DNA from: Pseudonocardia sp. DSM 110487
GTDB lineage: Bacteria > Actinomycetota > Actinomycetes > Mycobacteriales > Pseudonocardiaceae
Assembly (NCBI RefSeq): GCF_019468565.1
Contig: NZ_CP080521.1
Location: 1,674,001-1,738,000, forward strand
Length of the DNA stretch: 64,000 nt
Reading direction: 5' to 3'
In this document: positions 49,879 to 58,534 of the stretch, in pieces
Position numbering within the stretch: position 1 is the stretch's first letter
Layout: each line of letters starts with the position of its first letter
Translations under genes and position numbers: made by a program
The notes under the pieces: model-generated
What the model saw: only the letters and a program-made list of their open reading frames with translations
Told to the model about the DNA's origin: nothing
The model's database searches: none

Positions 49879-50175
49879 CTACTCGACCTGCGGGAGATCC
49901 CGCCGGTCGGAGTGGCCGAGGCCGCGGTCGGGCGCCACCCGGTCGCGCACGAGCTGCTTGAGCCGGGCGAGCTCGGGGAAGCCGCCTTCGGCGGCGCGGT
50001 CCCACAGCATGTCGTCATCGAGCCGCACCTGGAACACGCCGCCGGTGCCGGGCACCAGCGCGACCTCGCCGAGGTCGGCTGGGAACGTCGTGAGCAGCTC
50101 CTGGGCCGTCCATCCGGCGCGGAGCAGCCAGCGGCACTGCGTGCAGTAGGTGATCTCCAGGCGCGGGGCGGGCAT
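49879..50175 (-). CDS. SelT/SelW/SelH-like (Rdx) redox protein
   Basis: A 98-residue thioredoxin-like protein. ATG 50175 starts MPAPRLEITYCTQCRWLLRAGW: CTQC is the redox motif where animal homologues have selenocysteine. The later GTGGVFQVRLDDDMLWDR is a family signature. No in-frame TGA is used, so it is the Cys form. It lies opposite the neighbouring clpS/mec genes; its start is 76 bp from the divergent mec gene. Its role in bacteria is undefined. Confidence 0.85.
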   Translation of the reverse strand: MPAPRLEITYCTQCRWLLRAGWTAQELLTTFPADLGEVALVPGTGGVFQVRLDDDMLWDRAAEGGFPELARLKQLVRDRVAPDRGLGHSDRRDLPQVE

Positions 50176-50251
50176 CCTGCGAGTCTTGCAGAGATGTGAG
50201 CCGCGCCCGGTGATGTGCGTTCGGCCGTATTCGGAACGTAGGCTGGACGGC

Positions 50252-50722
50252 GTGCTGGTGATCCGACGCGATCTCGTGGACGAGATCGTGGCCCACGCCC
50301 GCCGGGACCACCCCGACGAGGCGTGCGGTGTCATTGCCGGCCCCGAGGGATCCGACCGTCCGGAGCGGTTCATCCCGATGCTGAACGCCGCCCGCTCGCC
50401 CACGTTCTACGAGTTCGACTCGGGCGACCTGCTGCGGCTCTACCGCGACATGGACTCCCGGGACGAGGTGCCCGTGGTGATCTACCACTCGCACACGGCC
50501 ACGGAGGCCTACCCGTCGCGCACCGACATCTCCTACGCCTCCGAGCCCTACGCGCATTACGTGCTCGTGTCGACGCGCGAGCCCGCTGTGACCAACAAGA
50601 CCGGCCATGAGTTCCGGTCGTTCCGGATCGTGGATGGCGTGGTCACCGAGGAAGACGTCGAGGTCGTGGAGAGTTACATGTTCTCGCACACGGGTGCTGA
50701 CGACGTCCCGGACCACGCCTGA
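50252..50722 (+). CDS. mec: CysO-cysteine peptidase (JAMM family)
   Basis: A 156-residue zinc metallopeptidase. The JAMM motif is complete: Glu23 (DEACG), His79-x-His81, Ser89 and Asp92 in YHSHTATEAYPSRTD. Immediately downstream are cysO and cysM, so this is the Mec peptidase that releases cysteine from CysO-cysteine. It is probably leaderless: TAGGCT (50239-50244) ends 7 nt before GTG 50252. It may also trim the C-terminal extension of CysO seen here. Confidence 0.92.
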   Translation: MLVIRRDLVDEIVAHARRDHPDEACGVIAGPEGSDRPERFIPMLNAARSPTFYEFDSGDLLRLYRDMDSRDEVPVVIYHSHTATEAYPSRTDISYASEPYAHYVLVSTREPAVTNKTGHEFRSFRIVDGVVTEEDVEVVESYMFSHTGADDVPDHA

Positions 50723-50769
50723 CGTCCGTCCGCGTCCCGACCACGACCGAACCACCCTGGAGCATCCGC

Positions 50770-51048
50770 ATGGCCGTCACCGTGTCCATTCCGACCATCC
50801 TGCGCACCCACACCGGCGGCGAGAAGGCCGTCGAGGCGAAGGGGAGCACCGTCGCCGAGGTGATCGACGACCTCGATTCCCGCCACAGCGGCATCGCCAA
50901 GCGCCTGGTGAACAACGGAAACCTGCACCGCTTCGTGAACATCTACGTCGACGACGAGGACGTGCGCTTCGCCGGCGGGCTCGAGGCACCGGTGGGGGAG
51001 AACTCCACCGTGACCATCCTTCCCGCCGTCGCGGGTGGCATGCGCTGA
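50770..51048 (+). CDS. cysO: Sulfur carrier protein CysO
   Basis: A 92-residue ubiquitin-like sulphur carrier. ATG 50770 is preceded by CTGGAG. MAVTVSIPTILRTHTGGEKAVEAKG and FVNIYVDDEDVRFAGGLE are typical of CysO. Thiocarboxylation needs a terminal Gly-Gly, but here Gly89-Gly90 is followed by Met91-Arg92, so two residues must be removed. The adjacent Mec peptidase is the obvious candidate. The order mec-cysO-cysM equals Rv1334-Rv1336. Confidence 0.92.
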   Translation: MAVTVSIPTILRTHTGGEKAVEAKGSTVAEVIDDLDSRHSGIAKRLVNNGNLHRFVNIYVDDEDVRFAGGLEAPVGENSTVTILPAVAGGMR

Positions 51049-51073
51049 GCCCAGCGCGACCCCAGGAGGCGTC

Positions 51074-52024
51074 ATGGCCCGGTACGACTCCCTGCTGCAT
51101 GCGGTCGGCGACACCCCGCTGGTAGGACTGCCGTCGCTCTCGCCCGCACCCCACGTGCGGCTGTGGGCCAAGCTGGAGGACCGCAACCCCACCGGCTCCA
51201 TCAAGGACCGCCCGGCCCTCGCGATGATCGAGAAGGCCGAGGCGGACGGGCTGCTGCAGCCCGGCTGCACGGTGCTGGAGCCGACGTCCGGCAACACCGG
51301 CATCTCGCTCGCGATGGCCTGCAAGCTCAAGGGCTACCGGCTGATCTGCGTGATGCCGGAGAACACGTCTCTCGAGCGTCGGCAGCTACTGGAGATGTAC
51401 GGCGCGCAGATCATCTCCTCGCCCGCGGCGGGCGGCTCCAACCAGGCCGTCGCGATGGCGAAGGAGCTGGCCGCGGAGCACCCGGACTGGGTCATGCTCT
51501 ACCAGTACGGCAACCCGGCCAACGTCGAGGCGCACTACCGCACCACCGGCCCGGAGATCCTGCGCGACCTGCCGACCGTCACCCACTTCGTCGCCGGGCT
51601 CGGCACCACCGGCACGCTGGTGGGCACCGGCCGCTACCTGCGCGAGCACAAGCCGGACATCCAGATCGTGGCGGCGGAGCCGCGCTACGGCGAGCTGGTC
51701 TACGGCCTGCGCAACCTCGACGAGGGCTTCGTCCCCGAGCTGTACGACCCCGAGGTGCTCACCGCCCGCTACTCCGTTGGCAGCCGCGACGCCCTGCGCC
51801 GCACCCGCCAGCTCGTGGAGCAGGAGGGCATCTTCGCCGGCATCTCCAGCGGCGGCATCCTGCACGCCGCGCTCGCCGTCGCGGAGAAGGCCGCGGGGGC
51901 GGGGGAGACCGCCGACATCGTCATGATCGTTGCGGACGCCGGCTGGAAGTACCTGTCCACCGGCGCCTACGCGGGCGAGCTGGACGACGCGGCCGAGGGC
52001 ATCGAGGGCCACCTCTGGGCCTGA
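51074..52024 (+). CDS. cysM: O-phosphoserine-dependent cysteine synthase
   Basis: A 316-residue PLP enzyme; AGGAGG lies 5 nt before ATG 51074. The PLP Lys44 is in NPTGSIKDRPA, the substrate loop is EPTSGNTGIS, and the phosphate-binding glycine loop is GLGTTGTLVG. It accepts O-phosphoserine and sulphide from CysO thiocarboxylate, forming CysO-cysteine. The serB gene in the same window makes the following serine-pathway step from the same intermediate. Confidence 0.94.
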   Translation: MARYDSLLHAVGDTPLVGLPSLSPAPHVRLWAKLEDRNPTGSIKDRPALAMIEKAEADGLLQPGCTVLEPTSGNTGISLAMACKLKGYRLICVMPENTSLERRQLLEMYGAQIISSPAAGGSNQAVAMAKELAAEHPDWVMLYQYGNPANVEAHYRTTGPEILRDLPTVTHFVAGLGTTGTLVGTGRYLREHKPDIQIVAAEPRYGELVYGLRNLDEGFVPELYDPEVLTARYSVGSRDALRRTRQLVEQEGIFAGISSGGILHAALAVAEKAAGAGETADIVMIVADAGWKYLSTGAYAGELDDAAEGIEGHLWA

Positions 52025-52060
52025 CGGCGATCAGTTCGGCACGCCGGTGTTCGCCGAGCG

Positions 52061-52954
52061 TCAGGGTCTGCGCACCGCGGCCGCGTAGCGGGCCGGGGTG
52101 GTGCCCACCTGCCGCCGGAAGTGCCGCGCCAGGTGGCCCGCGTCGGCGAACCCCGTTCGCCGGGCCACCTGGCGCACCGTGACACCGGGCCTGCGGAGCA
52201 GCTCCTTGGCCCGCTCGATCCGCCGGTGCAGCACGAACTGGTGCGGCGTGCGGCCGGTCGTCGCCGTGAACAGGCGACTGAAGTGGAACGGGCTGAGCGC
52301 GACGACCGCGGCCAAGTCGGCGAGCCGCAGATCGCCTGCCAGGTCGGCGTCCACGCGCTGACGCACCCGCGCGAGGTCCTGTTCCGAGAGCAGCCTGCGT
52401 CGCGGGACGCGGATCGGGCGGCCGTGGCGGGCGAGCAGGTGCGCCGCGAGCGCGGTGCGCACCGAGTCGGCGAGCAGCGTGCCGGCGCGGCCGGCGTGCG
52501 GCTGCGCGAGCTCGTCCTGCAGCGCCATGGCGAGGTGGCGGGCGTGCGGGTCGGGCCCGAACCAGCTGCGGTCGAGCGTGACCGGGTCACCGCCCGGCAG
52601 CTCGGCGGCCACGCGGGCGAGCACGGCCGGGTCGATCGCCACGTTCACGACGTCCGGGATGCCCTCCCACATCGCCTTCGTGACGACCCCGGCCGGCCGG
52701 ATGATCACGTCCCCCGCGCGCAGCGACACCGGCCCCAGCTCGGCGTCCTCGTAGCGCTCCGGCGGCGTGATCTGGACGCTCAGCAGGTGCCACGGCATGT
52801 ACCCGTCGGCGGCGCACCCGGGCAGCCGCTGGCGCTCCACCGCGATGCCCTCCCAGCCGGTGTGCTCGCTGCTGAGGCTGATCGTGTCGTCGGGAGCGAG
52901 GCGCACCGTCTCCCCGGTGCCGGCCTCGCGGAGGAACAGGGCCGCGCTCGGCAT
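52061..52954 (-). CDS. AraC family transcriptional regulator
   Basis: A 297-residue regulator. ATG 52954 (MPSAALFLREAGTGE) was chosen because GGGAG precedes it and it leaves a 60-bp gap to the divergent gene; an upstream ATG at 52999 is also possible. The N-terminal half is a cupin-like sensing domain. The C-terminal two-helix-turn-helix domain is clear: DLRLADLAAVVALSPFHFSRLFTATTGRTPHQFVLHRRIERAKELL and VRQVARRTGFADAGHLARHFRRQVGTTPARYA. It likely controls the divergent aldo/keto reductase. The pair interrupts the core gene order. Confidence 0.88.
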   Translation of the reverse strand: MPSAALFLREAGTGETVRLAPDDTISLSSEHTGWEGIAVERQRLPGCAADGYMPWHLLSVQITPPERYEDAELGPVSLRAGDVIIRPAGVVTKAMWEGIPDVVNVAIDPAVLARVAAELPGGDPVTLDRSWFGPDPHARHLAMALQDELAQPHAGRAGTLLADSVRTALAAHLLARHGRPIRVPRRRLLSEQDLARVRQRVDADLAGDLRLADLAAVVALSPFHFSRLFTATTGRTPHQFVLHRRIERAKELLRRPGVTVRQVARRTGFADAGHLARHFRRQVGTTPARYAAAVRRP

Positions 52955-53014
52955 GGCAAGGAACTCCCGCTGGATGGCAGGGACGTCCTCTCCGATCATG
53001 CCAGTGTCGAAGAC

Positions 53015-54082
53015 GTGCGATACCGACTTCTCGGCCGCAGTGGCCTGCGGGTGTCCGACGTGGCGTTGGGCGCCATGACCTTCTCCGACCGCGGTCTCAC
53101 GTGGGGCGCGGACATCGAGACGAGCCGTGCGATCTTCGAAGCGTTCGCCGAGGCGGGCGGCACGTTCGTCGACACGGCGAACATCTACGGCGACAACCCC
53201 GGCGGCGAGCAGCACTCGTCCGAGCGCGTGCTGGGGGACCTGCTGGCCTCCGATCGCGACCACTTCGTCCTGGCGACCAAGTACACCTCGTCCAACACCT
53301 TCGACATCTCCCGCAGCGGCAACTCGCTGAAGTCGATGCGCGAGTCGGTCGACGGGAGCCTGCGGGCACTGCGGACCGACCACATCGACCTGCTGTGGCT
53401 GCACACCTGGGACGAGACGACCCCCGTCGACGAGGTGCTGCGGGGCGCGAACCAGCTCGTGGCGGCCGGGAAGATCCTCTACTTCGGCTTCTCCGACACC
53501 CCGGCGTGGGTGGTCTCTCACGCCGCGGCGATGGCGGACGCGCGCGGCTGGACCCCGCCGATCGCGATCCAGGTCGAGTACAGCCTCGCGCAGCGCACAC
53601 CGGAGCGGGACCTCGTGCCGATGGCCGAGGCGCTCGACCTCGGCGTGACGGCCTGGTCGCCGCTCGCCGGCGGCCGCCTGACCGGCAAGTACGTGGGTAC
53701 CGAGCCTGCGGTGGGGACCCACCGCCTCGCCGACGAAGCGTTCACCAGCCTCGAGGCTCCCGGCGGCGAGCGGCCCGATGTCGCGGCGAACGCCGTCCTC
53801 GAGGTCGCGGCCAAGATCGACCGGCCGCCCGCCCACGTCGCGCTCGCGTGGTTGCGGCAGCGTGGGGTGATCCCGATCCTCGGCGGAAGGCGCCCGGAGC
53901 AGATCCGCGAGAACCTGGGCTTCCTCGACCTGCGCCTCGAACCGGAACAGCTCGACGTCCTCGACGCGGCCACCGCGCCGTCGCTGGGGTTCCCGCACGA
54001 CTTCCTTGCCACCGACATGGTGCGCTCGTACTCGACATCGGGCCACTACGACCGCTTGGACAATCACCGCGTACGAACATGA
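53015..54082 (+). CDS. Aldo/keto reductase
   Basis: A 355-residue TIM-barrel oxidoreductase. GTG 53015 gives the expected N-terminus MRYRLLGRSGLRVSDVALGAMTF. Catalytic residues include Asp in GGTFVDTANIYGDN (Tyr of the AKR tetrad in NIYGDN), Lys in LATKY, and His in DLLWLHTWD. The NADPH segment AWSPLAGGRLTGKY and GGRRPEQIRENL follow. It belongs to the YajO/Kvbeta-like group. The substrate is unknown. It is divergent from the AraC gene. Confidence 0.9.
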   Translation: MRYRLLGRSGLRVSDVALGAMTFSDRGLTWGADIETSRAIFEAFAEAGGTFVDTANIYGDNPGGEQHSSERVLGDLLASDRDHFVLATKYTSSNTFDISRSGNSLKSMRESVDGSLRALRTDHIDLLWLHTWDETTPVDEVLRGANQLVAAGKILYFGFSDTPAWVVSHAAAMADARGWTPPIAIQVEYSLAQRTPERDLVPMAEALDLGVTAWSPLAGGRLTGKYVGTEPAVGTHRLADEAFTSLEAPGGERPDVAANAVLEVAAKIDRPPAHVALAWLRQRGVIPILGGRRPEQIRENLGFLDLRLEPEQLDVLDAATAPSLGFPHDFLATDMVRSYSTSGHYDRLDNHRVRT

Positions 54083-54120
54083 TCACCCATCGGGCCGCCG
54101 AGATGCGTAGCCTCGATGGC

Positions 54121-54735
54121 ATGGTCGCCCCTGCGCCTGCCCCTCGCCGGACCGCCCGCGTGCTGCCCCGCAACCCGGTGAGCTCGGCGCTGTTCATGCT
54201 CCTGTTCACGGCCGGGCTGTACGTCGTCGAGGCCTTCGACGTCGTCAGTGGCGGGGCGCTCGATCGGACCTACGGCATCGAGCCGCTCCAGGTCGACGGG
54301 CTCGACGGTGTGCTGTTCGCACCCCTTCTGCACGGCAACTGGGCCCACCTGATGAGCAACACGGTGCCGTTCCTGGTGTTCGGGTTCCTGGCCATGGCAG
54401 GCGGGTTCCGGCAGTTCCTGGTGGTCACCGCCACGATCTGGGTGCTCGGCGGGCTCGGCGTGTGGCTCACGGGCGGCTCCGGCTACCACATCGGGGCGTC
54501 CGGGGTGATCTTCGGCTGGCTGGTCTTCCTGCTCACGCGCGGCTTCTTCGCCCGCAGCGGCCTGCAGATCCTCATGGCGGTCGGGCTGTTCTTCGTCTGG
54601 GGCGGGATCCTGTTCGGCGTGCTGCCCGGGCAGCCAGGCATCTCGTGGCAGGCCCACCTGTTCGGGGCGCTCGCCGGGCTGCTGGCGGCCCGGCTCGCCG
54701 CCCGCGCGGACCGGCGCTCGGCACTGCCCGCCTAG
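54121..54735 (+). CDS. Rhomboid family intramembrane serine protease
   Basis: A 204-residue membrane protein with about six spans. The catalytic Ser lies in GASGVIFGW (about residue 125) and the His in WQAHLFGALAGLLAARL. ATG 54121 is supported by a -10-like TAGCCT at 54108-54113, 7 nt upstream; ATG 54079, which overlaps the upstream stop, is an alternative. Its place between cysM and murI matches Rv1337. Confidence 0.85.
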   Translation: MVAPAPAPRRTARVLPRNPVSSALFMLLFTAGLYVVEAFDVVSGGALDRTYGIEPLQVDGLDGVLFAPLLHGNWAHLMSNTVPFLVFGFLAMAGGFRQFLVVTATIWVLGGLGVWLTGGSGYHIGASGVIFGWLVFLLTRGFFARSGLQILMAVGLFFVWGGILFGVLPGQPGISWQAHLFGALAGLLAARLAARADRRSALPA

Positions 54736-54744
54736 ACTCCCCGC

Positions 54745-55572
54745 GTGCCCCCCGGTCCCGACGCCCCGATCGGCATCTTCGACTCCGGCGTCGGGGGTCT
54801 CACCGTGGCCAGGGCGGTGATCGACCAGCTGCCTGCGGAACAGGTCGTGTACGTCGGGGACACCGCACACGGGCCGTACGGGCCGCTGCGGATCGCCGAC
54901 GTCCGCCGGCACGCGCTCGCCGTCGGCGACGCGCTCATGGAGCAGGGCGTCAAGGCGCTGGTCGTCGCCTGCAACACCGCCACGGCCGCGTGTCTGCCCG
55001 ACATCCGGGAGCGCTACCCGGTGCCGGTCGTCGAGGTGCTGCGCCCCGCGGTGCGGCGGGCCGTCGCCACCACCCGCAGCGGGCGGATCGGGGTGATCGG
55101 CACCAGCGCGACGATCGCATCGGGCGCCTACCAGGACGCCTTCGCCGCCGCTCCCCGCGTGGAGGTCACGGCCGTCGCGTGCCCGCGCTTCGTCGACTTC
55201 GTCGAGCGCGGCATGACCAGCGGGCGGCAGGTGCTCGGGCTCGCGCAGAGCTACCTGGAGCCGTTGCAGCGGGCGCGCGTCGACACGCTCGTGCTCGGCT
55301 GCACCCACTACCCGCTGCTCGCAGGCGTGCTGCAGATCGTGGCCGGGCCCGACGTCACGCTCGTCTCTAGCGCGGACGAGACGGCCAAGGACGTCGTGCG
55401 CGTGCTCATGGAGCACGACCTCGCCCGCGACCCGGCCGACCCGCCGCCCGCACCCCACCGCTTCCTCGCCACTGGCGACCCCGAGCCGTTCCGCCGTCTC
55501 GGCCGCCGTTTCCTCGGCCCGGAGATCGGGTCGGTGGCTGGCCTGCCGACGCCGCAGCCGAGTCCCGCCTGA
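54745..55572 (+). CDS. murI: Glutamate racemase
   Basis: A 275-residue cofactor-free racemase providing D-glutamate for peptidoglycan. The first catalytic Cys is in VACNTATAACLP, the second in LGCTHYPLLAGV; GIFDSGVGGLTVARAV and VGDTAHGPYG form the substrate site. It starts at GTG 54745, 9 bp after the rhomboid stop; TAGACT (54733-54738) ends 6 nt upstream, suggesting a leaderless internal promoter. Confidence 0.95.
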   Translation: MPPGPDAPIGIFDSGVGGLTVARAVIDQLPAEQVVYVGDTAHGPYGPLRIADVRRHALAVGDALMEQGVKALVVACNTATAACLPDIRERYPVPVVEVLRPAVRRAVATTRSGRIGVIGTSATIASGAYQDAFAAAPRVEVTAVACPRFVDFVERGMTSGRQVLGLAQSYLEPLQRARVDTLVLGCTHYPLLAGVLQIVAGPDVTLVSSADETAKDVVRVLMEHDLARDPADPPPAPHRFLATGDPEPFRRLGRRFLGPEIGSVAGLPTPQPSPA

Positions 55573-55573
55573 C

Positions 55574-55652
55574 CCCGACTCGCCCGCACCGAGAGCGCGA
55601 CTCGCGTGCACGGAGAGCGCGACTCGCGGGGTGTGAGAGCGCCCGAGTCGGG
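55574..55652 (+). terminator. Possible terminator with short direct repeats
   Basis: CCCGACTCG (55574-55582) pairs with CGAGTCGGG (55644-55652). Between them GAGAGCGCGACTCGCG occurs twice in a row with a 4-nt offset. The region lies after murI and may end that transcript. Confidence 0.4.
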
Positions 55653-55670
55653 CTCGGGTAGCGTCGCGGC

Positions 55671-56033
55671 GTGATCGGCGCTCTCGTCGTCGTGGTACAG
55701 GTGGCGCTCGTGGCGCTCGCGGTCTACGGCGTGGTCCTCACCGTGCTGAACCGGCCCCCGGACGTGTGGACCAAGCGCGCGGTGGGAGTGGCCGTTGCGC
55801 TCCTGGTGATCGAGGCTGCGATCGGTGCGGTGCGGGTCTTCGGCGGCACCGCGCTGCCCGAGACCACCACGTTCCTCATCTACCTCGTCGTCTCCGTGTG
55901 CGTGCTGCCGATCGCCACGCAGTTCGCGACCGCGGAGCCCACCCGGTGGGGTGGGGCCGTCGTCGCGGTCGGCGCGATCGCCACGGCCGTCGCGGTCTGG
56001 CGGCTGCAGGGGCTCTGGGTCACCGGTGCCTGA
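55671..56033 (+). CDS. Small four-span membrane protein
   Basis: A 120-residue integral membrane protein of unknown function. Four hydrophobic segments are seen, from ALVVVVQVALVALAVYGVVLTV to VVAVGAIATAVAVWRL. GTG 55671 is 6 nt after TAGCGT (55659-55664), suggesting a leaderless mRNA. The 3' end overlaps the next membrane-protein gene by 8 nt (GTGCCTGA), so the two probably act together. Confidence 0.75.
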   Translation: MIGALVVVVQVALVALAVYGVVLTVLNRPPDVWTKRAVGVAVALLVIEAAIGAVRVFGGTALPETTTFLIYLVVSVCVLPIATQFATAEPTRWGGAVVAVGAIATAVAVWRLQGLWVTGA

Positions 56034-56427
56034 GGCGGCCCGCGCGACGTCGTCCGGCCCAGGGCGGGTGCTGATCGCCGTGTACGGGGTGTTCGCGCTG
56101 TCGGCCACGGCGCGAGCCGGCGTGCAGATCGCCACCCGGTTCGGCGAGGCACCGGTGCCGTACCTGCTGTCGGCGCTCGCCGGTGTCGTCTACATCCTCG
56201 CCACGATCGGGCTCGCCGGTCGCGGCCCCGTCGCGCGCGGGCTCGCGTGGGCAGCCGTGGTGTTCGAGCTGGTCGGCGTGCTCACCGTCGGTACGTTCAC
56301 CGTGTTCGACAGTGGCGACTTCCCCGACGACACCGTCTGGTCGGTGTACGGGCGCGGCTACGGGTTCGTGCCGCTCGTGCTCCCGCTCATCGGCTTGTGG
56401 TGGCTGCGGCACACGCGTGCCCGCTAG
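56026..56427 (+). CDS. Small four-span membrane protein, coupled to the preceding gene
   Basis: A 133-residue protein with four predicted spans (VLIAVYGVFALSATARAGVQI, PVPYLLSALAGVVYILATIGLA, LAWAAVVFELVGVLTVGTFTVF, FVPLVLPLIGLWWL). The loop DSGDFPDDTVWSVYGRGYGF is a recognisable actinobacterial integral-membrane signature. GTG 56026 lies in the 3' end of the preceding gene. Function unknown. Confidence 0.78.
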   Translation: MPEAARATSSGPGRVLIAVYGVFALSATARAGVQIATRFGEAPVPYLLSALAGVVYILATIGLAGRGPVARGLAWAAVVFELVGVLTVGTFTVFDSGDFPDDTVWSVYGRGYGFVPLVLPLIGLWWLRHTRAR

Positions 56428-56436
56428 TTTCACCTC

Positions 56437-57225
56437 ATGCGGCTGATCGTGCTCGGATGCTCGGGCAGCGGGCCGGGGCCGGGCTCGCCGGCATCCGGGT
56501 ACCTCGTCGAGGCCGGGGACGCGTGCCTCGCACTCGACATGGGCAACGGCACGTTCGGCGCCCTGCAGCGCCACGTCGACCCGTGGGAGCTCGACGCCGT
56601 CGCGTTCTCCCACCTGCATCCCGACCACTGCGCCGACTTCACGTCGCTCGTGGTGCACCGCCGCTATCACCCGCGCCCGCCGTACGACCCGGCCGCCCGG
56701 CCACTTCCGGTGCACGCCCCCGCCGAGGCACCCGATCGGTTCGCCGCGGCGTACGCGCCCTCGGCCGCCGAGCGGGCCGAGACCGACCTCACCGACGTGT
56801 TCACCTTCCACGCACTCACCGACGGCGGGACGTCCGACGTCGGCGCGGTCACGCTCACGGCCCGGCGCGTCGACCACCTCTGTGAGGCCTACGGCCTGCG
56901 TGTCGACGCGGGTGGGCGGAGCCTCGTCTACAGCGGCGACACCGGTCCGTGCACAGCGCTCGTGGAACTCGCGCGCGGCGCCGACGTGCTGCTGTGCGAG
57001 GCCACATGGCCGCACGTCATGCCGGAGTGGGCGGACGAGCCGCCCACCGGGGTGCACCTGTCCGGGCGGCAGGCGGGCGAGCACGCCGCGGCGGCCGGGG
57101 CCGGGCGGCTGCTCATCACCCACGTGCCGGCATGGTTCGACGGGGAGGAGCTGCTCGCCGAGGCCAAGGCCGCGTTCGACGGGCCGGTGGAGCTCGTCGC
57201 CCCCGACTGCGCGTACGAGATCTGA
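56437..57225 (+). CDS. Metallo-beta-lactamase fold phosphodiesterase (Rv1339-like)
   Basis: A 262-residue hydrolase. The metal motif SHLHPDHCAD (His59, His61, Asp63, His64) and later YSGDTGP and THVPAW supply the ligands of the MBL/ElaC fold. Position between murI and rph equals Rv1339, which is reported as an atypical class II cAMP phosphodiesterase, so cyclic nucleotide turnover is a reasonable prediction. TAGTTT (56425-56430) 6 nt before ATG 56437 suggests leaderless expression. Confidence 0.88.
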   Translation: MRLIVLGCSGSGPGPGSPASGYLVEAGDACLALDMGNGTFGALQRHVDPWELDAVAFSHLHPDHCADFTSLVVHRRYHPRPPYDPAARPLPVHAPAEAPDRFAAAYAPSAAERAETDLTDVFTFHALTDGGTSDVGAVTLTARRVDHLCEAYGLRVDAGGRSLVYSGDTGPCTALVELARGADVLLCEATWPHVMPEWADEPPTGVHLSGRQAGEHAAAAGAGRLLITHVPAWFDGEELLAEAKAAFDGPVELVAPDCAYEI

Positions 57226-57229
57226 CTGA

Positions 57230-57724
57230 CTACTGGCCGATTCCCTGCCAGACGGCCATCGATCCGGCGTGCCCGACCAACACCACGATGGCGGCGGTCG
57301 CGAGGCCCGTGAGCGCAGCCACCGCCGAGAGCCCGGTGGCCACGCGATAGCGGGTGGGGGTGGCAGCCGGCGCGGCATGCGCGCCCACCTCGGCCCGTAC
57401 AGCCGCGAGCTCGGTGAGCACGGCGCTGCCCAGCAGGACGAGGAACGCGAGCGCGACCGGCAGGAGCCACGAGGCGCGCTGCATGTGGATATCGAGCACC
57501 GGGTTCTGGACATCGAGGGCGGTATACAACTCTGAGCCGGTGCTGGTGGCCATCGGGATCGCCGCGACGCCGGCAAGGGCGATGAGCAGGACGGGGATGC
57601 CGAACGAACGCCGCCACGAGCGTCGTACCGCGATCACGACGGCGCCCAGCGCCGCGAGCGGCAGCAGGACGACCACGGCATGGACGACGAGCGGATGCAG
57701 CGGGATGCCGTCGATGACCCACAT
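57230..57724 (-). CDS. DUF2231 membrane protein
   Basis: A 164-residue protein with four membrane spans. MWVIDGIPLHPLVVHAVVVLLPLAALGAVV carries the DUF2231 hallmark HPLVVH near the N-terminus, and HMQRASWLLPVALAFLVLL and LVGHAGSMAVWQ provide the remaining conserved His residues, which suggest heme or metal binding in the membrane. Convergent with the MBL gene (4-bp gap) and divergent from rph. Confidence 0.85.
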   Translation of the reverse strand: MWVIDGIPLHPLVVHAVVVLLPLAALGAVVIAVRRSWRRSFGIPVLLIALAGVAAIPMATSTGSELYTALDVQNPVLDIHMQRASWLLPVALAFLVLLGSAVLTELAAVRAEVGAHAAPAATPTRYRVATGLSAVAALTGLATAAIVVLVGHAGSMAVWQGIGQ

Positions 57725-57781
57725 GTCCTGTCCAACGGGCGGCCGCGGCGTCGGGTTCAGCCGGGGTCATAGGGTGGCCGC

Positions 57782-58534
57782 GTGACACGCGCAGACGGCA
57801 GGTCCGACGACGAGCTCCGCCCGGTGACGATCACCCGGGGCTTCCAGAAGCACCCGGCGGGCTCGGTGCTCGTCGAGTTCGGCGACACGAAGGTGCTGTG
57901 CGCGGCGAGCGTCGCGGAGGGCGTTCCGCGCTGGCGCAAGGGCTCCGGCCTCGGATGGGTCACCGCGGAGTACGCGATGCTGCCCTCGGCCACCAACACC
58001 CGCAGTGACCGCGAGTCGGTGAAGGGCCGCATCGGCGGCCGCACGCACGAGATCAGCAGGCTGATCGGCCGCTCGCTGCGCGCGTGCATCGACCTGGCTG
58101 CGCTCGGCGAGAACACCATCGCCCTCGACTGCGACGTCATCCAGGCCGACGGCGGCACCCGCACGGCCGCGATCACCGGTGCCTACGTCGCGCTCGCCGA
58201 CGCCGTCACCTGGCTCGGCAGCCACGGTGCGCTGGCCGACCCGAAGCCACTGTCCTGCCAGGTCGCGGCCATCAGCGTCGGGGTGGTGGACGGGCGGGTG
58301 CGGCTCGACCTGCCGTACGAGGAGGACTCCCGCGCCGAGGTGGACGCGAACGTCGTCGCCACCGACACCGGCACGCTCATCGAGGTGCAGAGCACCGGTG
58401 AGGGCGCCACGTTCACCCGCAGCACGCTCGACACGATGCTCGACATCGCGCTCGCCGGCATCCGGCAGCTGTCGGACCTGCAGTCCGAGGTGCTGGCACA
58501 GCCCTACCCCCGCGACCTGCCGGGGCGCTCGTGA
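57782..58534 (+). CDS. rph: Ribonuclease PH
   Basis: A 250-residue phosphorolytic 3'-exonuclease trimming tRNA precursors. Signatures: FGDTKVLCAASV, GWVTAEYAMLPSAT, SRLIGRSLRACIDL, LDCDVIQADGGTRTAAITGAYVAL. The GTG is 6 nt after TAGGGT (57770-57775), probably leaderless. It overlaps rdgB by 4 nt (GTGA). It could process the tRNA described at 62607. Confidence 0.95.
   Translation: MTRADGRSDDELRPVTITRGFQKHPAGSVLVEFGDTKVLCAASVAEGVPRWRKGSGLGWVTAEYAMLPSATNTRSDRESVKGRIGGRTHEISRLIGRSLRACIDLAALGENTIALDCDVIQADGGTRTAAITGAYVALADAVTWLGSHGALADPKPLSCQVAAISVGVVDGRVRLDLPYEEDSRAEVDANVVATDTGTLIEVQSTGEGATFTRSTLDTMLDIALAGIRQLSDLQSEVLAQPYPRDLPGRS

Noticed and set aside
49879..50175. Selenocysteine in the SelT/SelW-like protein
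   Set aside because: The redox motif is Cys-Thr-Gln-Cys with normal Cys codons; no in-frame TGA or SECIS-like element is seen.
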